From the NCBI RefSeq assembly GCF_021742065.1, contig NZ_JAKKIE010000066.1:1-17211 (forward strand): a stretch of 17,211 nt of DNA, given 5' to 3'. The notes beneath the pieces were generated by a model, which did no database searches, was not told the DNA's origin, and worked only from the letters and a program-made list of their open reading frames with translations. Positions 1 through 6,916 of the stretch are shown here, in pieces (the first letter of the stretch is position 1; every line of letters begins with the position of its first letter). A program made the position numbers and the translations under genes. Source of the stretch: Rhizorhapis sp. SPR117. GTDB lineage: Bacteria; Pseudomonadota; Alphaproteobacteria; Sphingomonadales; Sphingomonadaceae.

Positions 1-121
1 ACCCGTTCTCTATTCCAGATCAGTAACTTACGCTACGTCCGCCAACCCCATCCCATCCCCCCGGTGAATAAGACGGGCTAAATAATAGGAAATCAACCAC
101 TATATTTTTTAAGATAATATC

Positions 122-188
122 AAATTTCAAATTTTGACTACAACATTGTATTTAAACGATATAAAAATGTTTAGACTATTTGAAATTT
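122..188. repeat. 11-bp inverted repeat in the integrase leader
   Basis: AAATTTCAAAT at 122-132 is matched on the other strand by ATTTGAAATTT at 178-188, a perfect 11-bp inverted pair separated by 45 bp. It lies in the 259-bp leader of the integrase gene, which has no ORF of its own that I would call. TTTGACT also occurs twice as a direct repeat (133-139 and 204-210). Such pairs can be integrase arm-binding sites or an operator for int, but the leader is very A/T-rich and chance repeats are common in such DNA. Confidence 0.35.
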
Positions 189-259
189 TTCATAACTCTT
201 TGATTTGACTCCAAAATAACTCTGTGTGTGTAATTCACGCATGAAGTTGGAGAATCACT

Positions 260-1396
260 ATGGCCCTGTCATTTCGTAAACTTACCCGCGCAGCAGTGAG
301 ATCATTGAATGCTGGCGAGTGTATAAACGAGCATGGAATAAGGGCCGAACGCCTCCACAATGGCGATGTCCGTTACGGCATAAACATAATGGTCGATAAA
401 GCTCGCATCCATCGTGTCATTGGTAAGGAAAGTGAGGGAGTCACTCGTGCACAAGCTGAACGTGCAATAGAGGCATTCCGGACAAAGGCGCGTGAAGAGC
501 GATTAGACCTGCCTAGGGGACGCAAAATCGCTTTATTATTTGCTGATGCGGGCAAGGCATACATAGAGCGTTTGAAGGTCGAGGGCGGTAAAACCATCGA
601 ACGAAAGGAGCGTGCCTTTTCACTTCATTTGAATCCCTACTTTGGCAAAATGTCTCTTTCAAATATTGCCACGTCCGACTTCGCTAAATATCGAACTCGA
701 CGGAAAGCGGCGGGGGCCAATGATGCAACAATCAATAGGGAAATGGCAGTTATATCCCATCTGTTTAGCAAAGCTGTCGAATGGGCATGGATAATTTATC
801 GTCCGAAAATCATCCGAGCGAAGGAAGGCAATGGGCGTATAAATTATCTTACAACTGAACAATGCGGGCGCGTAATGAAAGCGGCAATGAAGGACGTTAG
901 CCCCCATATTTATCCGTTTACTGTCATTGCCTTGTCCACGTCCATGCGCATGACTGAGATTCTTAGCATGCGACCTGAACATATCGATCTGGTGAAAAAG
1001 CGCGTGCTAATACCAAATGCTAAGGCAGGGGCGCGTGATCAGCCTATTACGTCCGCCTTGGCCGACTTTCTTATGATTCATGTCAAGAATCTGCCGGTGG
1101 GGGCCAAATGGTTGTTTCCGAACAGTGGGAGTGCATCAGGCAGGCTTGTAACCATTAGGAAAGCGCATCGCAGAGTCATTGAGGCGGCAGGCCTTAATCC
1201 TAACGAAGTGGTCCGACATACCTTTAGGCATACGGCTATCACGCATCTCGTTCAGGCGGGTGTAGACCTTCCTACCGTACAAAAGGTAAGCGGACATAAG
1301 ACGCTTTCGATGGTGGCGCGCTATTCCCATGCAAACGGCACTCACATTGACGCCGCTATGAACCGACTGGAAGAACGGATTGCACTGACAAAGTGA
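260..1396 (+). CDS. Tyrosine recombinase / site-specific integrase
   Basis: This cytoplasmic recombinase of the phage-integrase (tyrosine recombinase) family cuts and rejoins DNA at attachment sites. It has 378 residues, a normal length for island or phage integrases. The N-terminal ~90 residues look like an arm-binding region, about 90-190 like a SAM-like core-binding domain, and about 195-375 like the catalytic domain. The catalytic set is visible: Arg230 (STSMRMTEI), Lys255 (NAKAG), His320 and Arg323 (RHTFRH), His346 (SGHKT) and the nucleophile Tyr355 (ARYSH), so it looks intact. GGAG at 249-252 lies 7 nt before the ATG and supports this start. The gene runs towards the tRNA-Phe 3' end, 86 bp away, which is its probable target. 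No excisionase gene is visible in the leader; one may lie to the left. Confidence 0.93.
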   Translation: MALSFRKLTRAAVRSLNAGECINEHGIRAERLHNGDVRYGINIMVDKARIHRVIGKESEGVTRAQAERAIEAFRTKAREERLDLPRGRKIALLFADAGKAYIERLKVEGGKTIERKERAFSLHLNPYFGKMSLSNIATSDFAKYRTRRKAAGANDATINREMAVISHLFSKAVEWAWIIYRPKIIRAKEGNGRINYLTTEQCGRVMKAAMKDVSPHIYPFTVIALSTSMRMTEILSMRPEHIDLVKKRVLIPNAKAGARDQPITSALADFLMIHVKNLPVGAKWLFPNSGSASGRLVTIRKAHRRVIEAAGLNPNEVVRHTFRHTAITHLVQAGVDLPTVQKVSGHKTLSMVARYSHANGTHIDAAMNRLEERIALTK

Positions 1397-1451
1397 TGGC
1401 TGCGTGATTACACCATTATTACACACGCCTTATGGGTTCACCGTTATGTTG

Positions 1452-1471
1452 ATAATCAACGAATTGATTAT
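1452..1471. repeat. Perfect hairpin repeat between integrase and tRNA-Phe
   Basis: ATAATCAA (1452-1459) and TTGATTAT (1464-1471) are perfect inverted repeats around a CGAA loop, 11 bp from the tRNA 3' end. On the minus strand the tRNA CCA is followed at once by six T residues, then this hairpin. It could help end tRNA transcription, or be an integrase core-binding site next to the crossover. The sequence does not decide between the two. Confidence 0.4.
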
Positions 1472-1482
1472 AAAGGAAAAAA

Positions 1483-1558
1483 TGGTGCCCGGGGACGGGA
1501 TCGAACCGCCGACACTGCGATTTTCAGTCGCATGCTCTACCAACTGAGCTACCCGGGC
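1483..1558 (-). tRNA. tRNA-Phe (anticodon GAA)
   Basis: The minus strand folds as a complete 76-nt cloverleaf including an encoded CCA end. The acceptor stem is GCCCGGG/CCCGGGC with discriminator A. The D arm contains AGCTCAGTTGGTAGAGC, the anticodon stem is TGCGA/TCGCA around the loop CTGAAAA (anticodon GAA), and the T arm contains GGTTCGATCC. It reads phenylalanine codons. It lies 56 bp downstream of yacG on the same strand and may be co-transcribed with the infA-maf-RNase-yacG genes. Its 3' end is the probable attB site of the neighbouring integrase; the gene is intact, so the element has rebuilt it. Confidence 0.98.
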
Positions 1559-1614
1559 AGGAACGCACTGGCATGATTCTGCAATGCATTTGGGAGCCGT
1601 GCCTATAGGCAAAG

Positions 1615-1815
1615 CTATAGGTCGCTGTCTACCTCATTTTTCCGGCTTTTTTCATCCATGTCATGCACAGGCGGGCCGGGGACCTTATAGCCTTCGCCCA
1701 ACCATTTCAGAAGATCACGATCACGGCATCCTTTACTGCAAAAGGGCCGGAAATCCGGTGTTTGCACATTGCCGCAGACGGGACAGTTGCTAGATTTACT
1801 TTTCCTATTCGGCAT
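1615..1815 (-). CDS. yacG: DNA gyrase inhibitor YacG family zinc protein
   Basis: This 66-residue zinc-binding protein belongs to the YacG family. E. coli YacG binds GyrB and inhibits DNA gyrase; that role is known for the family, not shown here. Four cysteines form the site: the CPVCG pair (Cys11, Cys14) and the FCSKGC pair (Cys26, Cys30), followed by the family signature RDRDLLKWL and a charged, probably disordered tail. The start overlaps the end of the upstream RNase-like gene by 11 bp, so translation is likely coupled. It is the last protein gene of the infA-maf-RNase-yacG run, with tRNA-Phe next. Confidence 0.92.
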   Translation of the reverse strand: MPNRKSKSSNCPVCGNVQTPDFRPFCSKGCRDRDLLKWLGEGYKVPGPPVHDMDEKSRKNEVDSDL

Positions 1816-2794
1816 GAAACGACGCTATGCCAAAGCTGTCATCGTGGCGCAAGGTTACAGGGCCGCCGCGCCGCCGTTCAAGTTGGGCTATCCAGTCCTT
1901 TGCCTTTGCAAGCCGATCGATCACGGCAGAGGCGGCCGTCAGTGTGACTGCCCCGCCAGTTCCGTGCCGTTCGCCCCGGCGAAGCAGCGCGAGTGCGGCG
2001 GTTTTTACTGGGTCGTCCTGCACTATTTCCATCAGCGACGGGCGTTCGCGGCGGCGAATGACTTGCAGGAAACCAAAGCCGTTGACGGCGGTACGTTCAA
2101 AAGGGAGGGGCAGGTGCTTGTCGAACAGAGTGGCGGCAAGCAGGCGTTCATCCTTGTTGTTCATGGTGGGCAGGTCGATGCCGATCGAACCCGTGATGCC
2201 CATGCGACGGATGACTTTTGCTGCAAGCGCTGCACCCTGAGGGCCCAGTTGAGCAGGAAGCAGGCTGCCGTCCACATCGATCAACGTCATCGCAGGGGTC
2301 AGGAACAGGCGCAGAGATACGGTTTCAGTTCCGACCTCCCCAGTCATGGCCTGTTCCATCAATTCGCTCCAGCCATGGTCCTCCAGCCGGTCGGGCTCGT
2401 GAGCAGGGCAGAGAACGACAGGAATGTCGGTTGCGCTGATGCGCTGGTAAAGCGTGGGACCAGACTGCGTTTTTGAGCCGGGCGGGGCGATCCGCACCTT
2501 GGCAAGTTTGTCGCGGCCTTCTTCGGCGATGCGCTCGCGCAATATTTCGGCAAGCAGGGTCGCGCCTTCGGCCAATTTGGGCGGAATCGGCTCCAGCAGG
2601 GCGTCCTCGCCACTGTCGAGGCGGACAATTCCCCGGCGTTTGGGGATGATCGTGCGGACAAGGCGGCCTTGCACGATGGCCCCGGCCATTGCGCGTTTGC
2701 CGTCGCGTTCAATACAGGCTTCCAGAATTTCGCCCTTGTGGACGAGCGCGGCGCGCGTTTCGCCGATGCCTTCCTCGTACAGCCATTCAGCCAT
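1805..2794 (-). CDS. Short RNase E/G family ribonuclease
   Basis: A 329-residue relative of RNase E/RNase G, the endoribonucleases for mRNA decay and rRNA processing. The N-terminal ~100 residues contain a degenerate S1-like stretch (GAIVQGRLVRTII near 39-51). The nuclease domain keeps acidic residues in IDVDGS (Asp173, Asp175) and GIDLPTM (Asp207), which align by eye with the Mg-binding Asp303 and Asp346 of E. coli RNase E. The NGFGFLQVIRRRERPSL segment (238-254) matches the conserved family motif. It is much shorter than RNase G (~490) and lacks the CPxxC zinc link and the small domain after it. I chose ATG 2794 (MAEWL): it overlaps the maf stop by 8 bp, whereas the ATG at 2833 would add 13 residues lying inside maf. 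Family assignment is firm; activity is inferred. Confidence 0.85.
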   Translation of the reverse strand: MAEWLYEEGIGETRAALVHKGEILEACIERDGKRAMAGAIVQGRLVRTIIPKRRGIVRLDSGEDALLEPIPPKLAEGATLLAEILRERIAEEGRDKLAKVRIAPPGSKTQSGPTLYQRISATDIPVVLCPAHEPDRLEDHGWSELMEQAMTGEVGTETVSLRLFLTPAMTLIDVDGSLLPAQLGPQGAALAAKVIRRMGITGSIGIDLPTMNNKDERLLAATLFDKHLPLPFERTAVNGFGFLQVIRRRERPSLMEIVQDDPVKTAALALLRRGERHGTGGAVTLTAASAVIDRLAKAKDWIAQLERRRGGPVTLRHDDSFGIASFHAE

Positions 2795-3359
2795 GATAAT
2801 AGCCCGCCGCGATGAGCAGCGTCCGCACTTCATAGAGGGGCAGGCCCACGACGCCGCTATGGCTGCCCGACAGGGCGCGGATCAGGCCCGCTGCGCGACC
2901 CTGTATCGCGTAGCCGCCAGCCTTGCCATGCCATTCGCCGCTGGCGATATAGGCGTCGATTTCGCTAGGATGGAGCCGTTTGAAGGTGACGATGCTGGTT
3001 GACAGGCGGTGATGGGCTTGCCCCTTTGCATCGATCAGCGTGATCGCGCTGTGCACGCGATGGCGGCGGCTGGATAACAGCGTAAGGCAGGTGCGCGCCT
3101 GATCCTCGCTCTCTGTTTTGGGCAGGATTCGACGACCGACGGCAACGACGGTATCGCCCGACAGGATCAGTGCGCCGGGATGCCGAGATGCTACCGCCGC
3201 ACCTTTTGCCGCCGACAGACGGCAGGCGTGATGGACGGGCAGTTCGGCCTTTAAAGGCGTTTCATCAACTTCAGCCGGATCGACGGCGTCAGGTATCACG
3301 CCGATTTGGGCGAGCAGATCAAGACGACGCGGTGATGCGGATGCAAGGATCAGGCGCAT
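2787..3359 (-). CDS. maf: Maf family nucleoside triphosphate pyrophosphatase
   Basis: This 190-residue cytoplasmic house-cleaning enzyme hydrolyses non-canonical or pyrimidine nucleoside triphosphates (dTTP/UTP or modified forms in known members) to the monophosphate and pyrophosphate. The N-terminal motif LASASPRR (5-12) is the nucleotide-binding signature. LSGDTVV near 66-72, GEWHGKAGGYAIQGRAA in the C-terminal half and GSHSGVVGLPLYE near the end are further family blocks. The length is typical. It begins 18 bp after infA and its stop overlaps the RNase-like start, so infA-maf-RNase-yacG probably form one transcript. The exact substrate class (YhdE-like or YceF-like) cannot be settled by eye; the QGRAA block favours the YhdE/dTTPase type. 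Confidence 0.93.
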   Translation of the reverse strand: MRLILASASPRRLDLLAQIGVIPDAVDPAEVDETPLKAELPVHHACRLSAAKGAAVASRHPGALILSGDTVVAVGRRILPKTESEDQARTCLTLLSSRRHRVHSAITLIDAKGQAHHRLSTSIVTFKRLHPSEIDAYIASGEWHGKAGGYAIQGRAAGLIRALSGSHSGVVGLPLYEVRTLLIAAGYYHG

Positions 3360-3377
3360 GGGCGCTGCCGATCCTGT

Positions 3378-3596
3378 CTATTTGAAACGATAGGTAATCC
3401 GACCTTTGGTCAGATCGTAGGGGGTCAGTTCGACGAGCACTTCGTCGCCGACCAGAACACGGATGCGGTTTTTGCGCATTTTTCCAGCGGTATGACCAAG
3501 AATTTCATGGTCATTTTCCAATTTGACGCGGAACATGGCGTTGGGGAGAAGCTCCACAACCTGTCCACGCATTTCAAGCAGTTCTTCTTTCGCCAT
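3378..3596 (-). CDS. infA: Translation initiation factor IF-1
   Basis: This 72-residue protein is a full-length IF-1. It binds the ribosomal A site on the 30S subunit and assists IF-2 and IF-3 in start-codon selection. The whole protein is a single S1/OB fold with the expected N-terminus [20 protein letters not shown], the core [18 protein letters not shown] and the ending [10 protein letters not shown] weak GGGA lies about 5 nt before the ATG. It is the first gene of the run leading to maf, the RNase-like gene, yacG and tRNA-Phe. A 78-bp gap separates it from the bioA stop and probably holds its promoter. Confidence 0.97.
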   Translation of the reverse strand: MAKEELLEMRGQVVELLPNAMFRVKLENDHEILGHTAGKMRKNRIRVLVGDEVLVELTPYDLTKGRITYRFK

Positions 3597-3651
3597 AACA
3601 TCCCAAACAGATTCAAAAATCGCGCCGCCATAGCGCCTAATCCTGCAAATG

Positions 3652-3673
3652 GAAAGCTGTGCTATCGGCTTTC
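3652..3673 (-). other. Hairpin just downstream of bioA
   Basis: GAAAGC and GCTTTC form a 6-bp inverted repeat around a 10-nt loop, 2 bp after the bioA stop codon on the minus strand. It has no long T tract behind it, so it is at best a weak or Rho-assisted terminator, or an mRNA 3'-end structure, between the bio genes and infA. Confidence 0.3.
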
Positions 3674-3674
3674 G

Positions 3675-4937
3675 TCAGGCGGTCAATAATTCGCCTGCTT
3701 CTGCGATGGCTCCAAATATTTTCGCCAACGCGTCATCGCCGATCGAATAGGGCGGCATGACATAGATGGTGTTACCCAGCGGACGTAACAATATGCCGCG
3801 CTCCAGAAAGAAAGTGCGAAGGCGTGGGGAGAGGTTGGAGAGATAACCCGCGTCATGCGTTTTCATGTCGATGGCGGCGATGGCACCAATCTGTCGGCTA
3901 TTTTCGAAACAGGGGAAACCGGCCAATCGTGCCATATGCTCCGCCATGTTGTTCGACAATCTGGCGATGCCGCCCAGCACGTCCTCATCGCGCCAGATAT
4001 CCAGATTGGCTGCCGCTGCGGCACAGGCGATGGGATTTGCGGTATAACTGCTGGAATGATAGAAAAGATCGGCCCGATCTTTCGAATAATGCGCCTGAAA
4101 AATCGCTTCGTTCGCCAGTGTTACGGCCAATGGCATAGCGCCGCCGGTAAGCCCTTTCGACAGGCACATGATATCGGGGGAAATCGCCGCCTGCTCACAG
4201 GCGAAGAGCGTGCCGGTGCGGCCCCAGCCCGTCATGACCTCATCAGCGATGAATAATACGTTATGCGCTGCACAGATCTCGCGCATCTGGCGCAATATGT
4301 CGGCGCTGTATATCAGCATGCCGCCAGCGCCCAAAATCAGCGGCTCGACGATGAAGGCTGCGGGCATTTCCGATACGCGGCAGGCCCTTTCCAACGCATC
4401 GAGTGTTGCCTGTTCGTGGCCGTCGCGGGGAAAAGGAATGGTTTCGACGTCAAAGAGCAGCGGGTTATAGGGGCGGTTGTAAACGCCGCGTTCCCCGACT
4501 GACATCGCGCCGATGGTGTCGCCGTGATAGCTGTGTTCCAGCACAAGAATGCGGTGGCGCGGTTCCTTGCGGTTATGCCAATAGCCCAGCGCCATTTTAA
4601 GGGCGACCTCCACGCTGGTGGAGCCGCTGTCGGAAAAGAAAACATGCGCCAGACCGGGCGGAGCAATCTCGATCAAGCCACGTGCGACTGTTTCAGCCGG
4701 TTCATGCGTATAACCGGCAAACATGACCTGATCGAGCTTTTGCGCCTGTTCCGTGATGGCCGCGATGATACGCTGATGGCAATGGCCGTGCGTTGTTACC
4801 CACCAGCTTGAAATTCCGTCGATCAGGACGGTGCCATCGGCGCATTGGAGCAGCGCGCCTTCCGCGCTTGTTACCGTGGGAATGGCTTCGCCGAGGCCGT
4901 GTTGTGTGAAAGGGTGCCAGACGGGGGAGGGGGTCAT
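3675..4937 (-). CDS. bioA: Adenosylmethionine-8-amino-7-oxononanoate aminotransferase
   Basis: BioA (420 residues) is a PLP-dependent class III aminotransferase. It moves the amino group of S-adenosylmethionine to KAPA, giving DAPA, the third-last step of biotin synthesis, in the cytoplasm. Visible motifs are WHPFTQH at the N-terminus, SSWWVTTHGHCH (43-54; the paired Trp is typical of BioA), the PLP-phosphate region SDSGSTSVEVALKMAL (102-117), HSYHGDTIGAMSVG, ADEVMTGWGRTG with the pyridoxal-binding Asp232, and the Schiff-base lysine in LSKGLTGG (Lys261). Length is normal. Its ATG overlaps the bioD stop by four bases (ATGA), indicating translational coupling. It is the last of three biotin genes. 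Confidence 0.96.
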   Translation of the reverse strand: MTPSPVWHPFTQHGLGEAIPTVTSAEGALLQCADGTVLIDGISSWWVTTHGHCHQRIIAAITEQAQKLDQVMFAGYTHEPAETVARGLIEIAPPGLAHVFFSDSGSTSVEVALKMALGYWHNRKEPRHRILVLEHSYHGDTIGAMSVGERGVYNRPYNPLLFDVETIPFPRDGHEQATLDALERACRVSEMPAAFIVEPLILGAGGMLIYSADILRQMREICAAHNVLFIADEVMTGWGRTGTLFACEQAAISPDIMCLSKGLTGGAMPLAVTLANEAIFQAHYSKDRADLFYHSSSYTANPIACAAAAANLDIWRDEDVLGGIARLSNNMAEHMARLAGFPCFENSRQIGAIAAIDMKTHDAGYLSNLSPRLRTFFLERGILLRPLGNTIYVMPPYSIGDDALAKIFGAIAEAGELLTA

Positions 4938-5572
4938 GCGAACATCGCCCTTATCGCCGCCAGATCGATATGTGCCCGCATCGCAGCCAACAGGGAAGGG
5001 GCGTCCAGGTGATCCAGCGTCGGTAAGCGTCCCAATGACGGTGCATGGGCGAGCTTTGGCACGATCCGTTCATTTTCCTCATGCGGGTCGCCAATGAAAA
5101 CGATCCCGGCCACCGGGACATTGCGGGCGCGCAGAGCTTCGACCGTCATCAGGCTGTGGTTGATCGTGCCCAGACCCGTTCGTGCACATATGATTGCAGG
5201 TATTGCCCATCGCGCCATCATATCGGCAAAGAGGAAGGTGTCGGTGAGCGGGACGAGCGCACCGCCCGCGCCTTCGATGATCAGGGGGGCGTCCACCGAT
5301 GGAAATGCAAGGTGCGTGGCATCGATTTCCACCCGGTCCAATCGCGCCGCCAGATGTGGCGAGGCGGCAGTGGTCAGGCGATAGGATTCAGGTAAAATCC
5401 GTTCCGGGGGCAGCCCGCTGAGCTGAACTGCCAAATCGCTGTCCGTTCCCTCCACAGTGCCAGCTTGTACCGGCTTCCAGTAGTAGCCGTTCAGCACCCC
5501 GGCCAATCCCGCGGCGAAGACAGTTTTGCCAACCCCAGTGTCGGTCCCCGTGATGACGATTGCGCGAGTCAT
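4934..5572 (-). CDS. bioD: ATP-dependent dethiobiotin synthetase
   Basis: BioD (212 residues) closes the ureido ring of dethiobiotin from DAPA, CO2 and ATP, the step after BioA. The N-terminal P-loop GTDTGVGKT (9-17) with Lys16, the KPVQAG block (33-38) and the IIEGAGGALVPL block, which contacts ATP and Mg in known structures, are all present. Length is close to the usual ~220. Both ends overlap neighbours by ATGA: its start overlaps the bioF stop and its stop overlaps the bioA start. The three genes are therefore almost certainly one translationally coupled operon. Confidence 0.95.
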   Translation of the reverse strand: MTRAIVITGTDTGVGKTVFAAGLAGVLNGYYWKPVQAGTVEGTDSDLAVQLSGLPPERILPESYRLTTAASPHLAARLDRVEIDATHLAFPSVDAPLIIEGAGGALVPLTDTFLFADMMARWAIPAIICARTGLGTINHSLMTVEALRARNVPVAGIVFIGDPHEENERIVPKLAHAPSLGRLPTLDHLDAPSLLAAMRAHIDLAAIRAMFA

Positions 5573-6705
5573 GATGCGCTCTGTAGGGCTTCTGTCATGG
5601 CATTGGCTAGTGCGCTGATATCGCTTTCATCGATATTGAGCGTCAGGGAAATGCGCAGGCGGGCGGTGCCGCGCGGCACGGTCGGAGGACGAATCCCGCG
5701 CACGTCGAAGCCAGCGGCCTGCAATGCACCTGCTACCTGCATCGTGCGCTTGTCCTCGCCCAGAATCACCGGAATGATCTGACTGGATGAAGGGGGCAGG
5801 CCAAAGCGGTCGCAAATTTCTCGATCGGCATGGGTACGCAGGGCGAGCAGGCGCGAGCGCAGATCATCGCCATCCGCAATCCGGTCCAATGCAGCTGACA
5901 CTGCCACGGCCATCAACGGAGACGGCGCGGTCGAAAAGATGAAGGGCCGCGCACGGTTGATCAGATACTCCTTGATGACTGACGGACAGCATATAAGCGC
6001 GCCTTCCACGCCCAATCCCTTGCCGCAGGTGTGCAGGCTGATGACATTGTCCTGCCCCTCCAATGCAGTGGCGAGTCCTTTGCCTTGTGGGCCGTAGACG
6101 CCCGTGGCGTGTGCCTCGTCAATGACCAGCCAAACATCCTCCGCCTCTGCCAGTTTGGTGAAATCGGCGACTGGCGCCATGTCGCCGTCCATGCTGTAGA
6201 GCGCTTCAAAGGCAATCCAGGCACGTCCCTTGCCGCCGCTTCCGCGCCATGTACGAATCGCCGCCTCAAATGCGCCAACATCATTGTGCCGCACCAACAT
6301 ATGTTCGGCGCGGGACATGCGCAGGCCGTCATGAACGCTGGCGTGGATTAACTCGTCGGCAAGGATCAAGTCGCCTTTTTGCGGCAAAGATGCAAAAATC
6401 GCGTTGTTGGCGGCAAAGCCTGTCGAGAAGAACAGGGCGGCCTCGCTGCCAAAAAAGACCGCAGCTTTCGCCTCCAGCGATTCATGCTCTACTGCATTGC
6501 CGCGCAGCAGTCGTGATCCACCCGATCCCACTGGCACGCCACGCGCTATGGCGTCGGCTACCGCTTGGGCAATGATCGGGTCGCCGGCCAGGGCCAGATA
6601 GTCGTTGGAGGCAAAATCTCGTCCTTCGCGGGCGATCAGCCGCCGCAAGCGCCCGCGCGTTTCAAGGGCGCCAAGCTGTACCGAATGGTCTCGTGCCATG
6701 CTCAT
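5569..6705 (-). CDS. bioF: 8-amino-7-oxononanoate synthase
   Basis: BioF (378 residues) is a PLP enzyme of the alpha-oxoamine synthase family that condenses pimeloyl-ACP (or CoA) with L-alanine to KAPA. Motifs are DFASNDYLAL (30-39), GSGGSRLLRGN (60-70), STGFAANNAIFASL, DEAHATGVYGPQGKG (196-210) and the PLP lysine in CGKGLG (Lys229). The frame stays open to an ATG at 6798, but those 31 extra residues are Cys- and Trp-rich and unlike BioF. AGGA lies 5 nt before the ATG at 6705, so I use that start; ATG 6699, two codons further in, is the alternative. It heads bioF-bioD-bioA. No bioB, bioC or bioH is in the window. Confidence 0.95.
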   Translation of the reverse strand: MSMARDHSVQLGALETRGRLRRLIAREGRDFASNDYLALAGDPIIAQAVADAIARGVPVGSGGSRLLRGNAVEHESLEAKAAVFFGSEAALFFSTGFAANNAIFASLPQKGDLILADELIHASVHDGLRMSRAEHMLVRHNDVGAFEAAIRTWRGSGGKGRAWIAFEALYSMDGDMAPVADFTKLAEAEDVWLVIDEAHATGVYGPQGKGLATALEGQDNVISLHTCGKGLGVEGALICCPSVIKEYLINRARPFIFSTAPSPLMAVAVSAALDRIADGDDLRSRLLALRTHADREICDRFGLPPSSSQIIPVILGEDKRTMQVAGALQAAGFDVRGIRPPTVPRGTARLRISLTLNIDESDISALANAMTEALQSAS

Positions 6706-6905
6706 GGCCGTCCTGTAAACGCAGCGACAGCGGAAAGAAAGGGCGCAAGCCCAAGCGCAGACTTGGGTATGGTTTGTCGCCCATTCCCTCCTTGTCATGA
6801 ATGGCCAATGAACGTTGCCGTAACAATTACGTCATTTAGGAAAAACTCTTACTGGTTTGTATCGCGTCTCTCCCCTATATTGATTGTAACGCCGCTTCAG
6901 ATCGT

Positions 6906-6910
6906 AGGAG
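6906..6910 (+). promoter_or_regulatory. Ribosome binding site that favours a TTG start for prkA
   Basis: AGGAG here touches the ATG at 6911 with no spacer but sits 6 nt before the in-frame TTG at 6917. That spacing is the normal one, so TTG 6917 is the better start of prkA. This is the only strong Shine-Dalgarno motif in the bioF-prkA intergenic region. Confidence 0.6.
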
Positions 6911-6916
6911 ATGACA

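Larger units (their letters stand above)
1..1482. mobile_element. Right end of an integrated element (genomic island or prophage remnant) at tRNA-Phe, partial
   Basis: A tyrosine integrase gene lies directly beside the 3' end of an intact tRNA-Phe gene, the usual arrangement for an island or prophage inserted at a tRNA. The tRNA is on the minus strand, so its 3' end faces left, and the element should extend leftwards out of the window. The stretch is visibly richer in A/T than the genes to the right, especially in the leader at 60-259. The far attachment repeat (a copy of the tRNA-Phe 3' end) is not in the window, so the size and cargo of the element are unknown. Seen: integrase, tRNA and base composition. 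Inferred: element boundaries. Confidence 0.72.

Noticed and set aside
1430..1612. 60-residue minus-strand ORF containing RVAQLVEHATENRSVGGSIPSPGT
   Set aside because: It is a translation of the tRNA-Phe gene itself, a well-known spurious ORF type.
1769..2476. 235-residue plus-strand ORF
   Set aside because: It is antisense to the RNase-like gene and yacG, shows no family motif, and its frame stays open because of the GC-rich codon pattern of the real genes.
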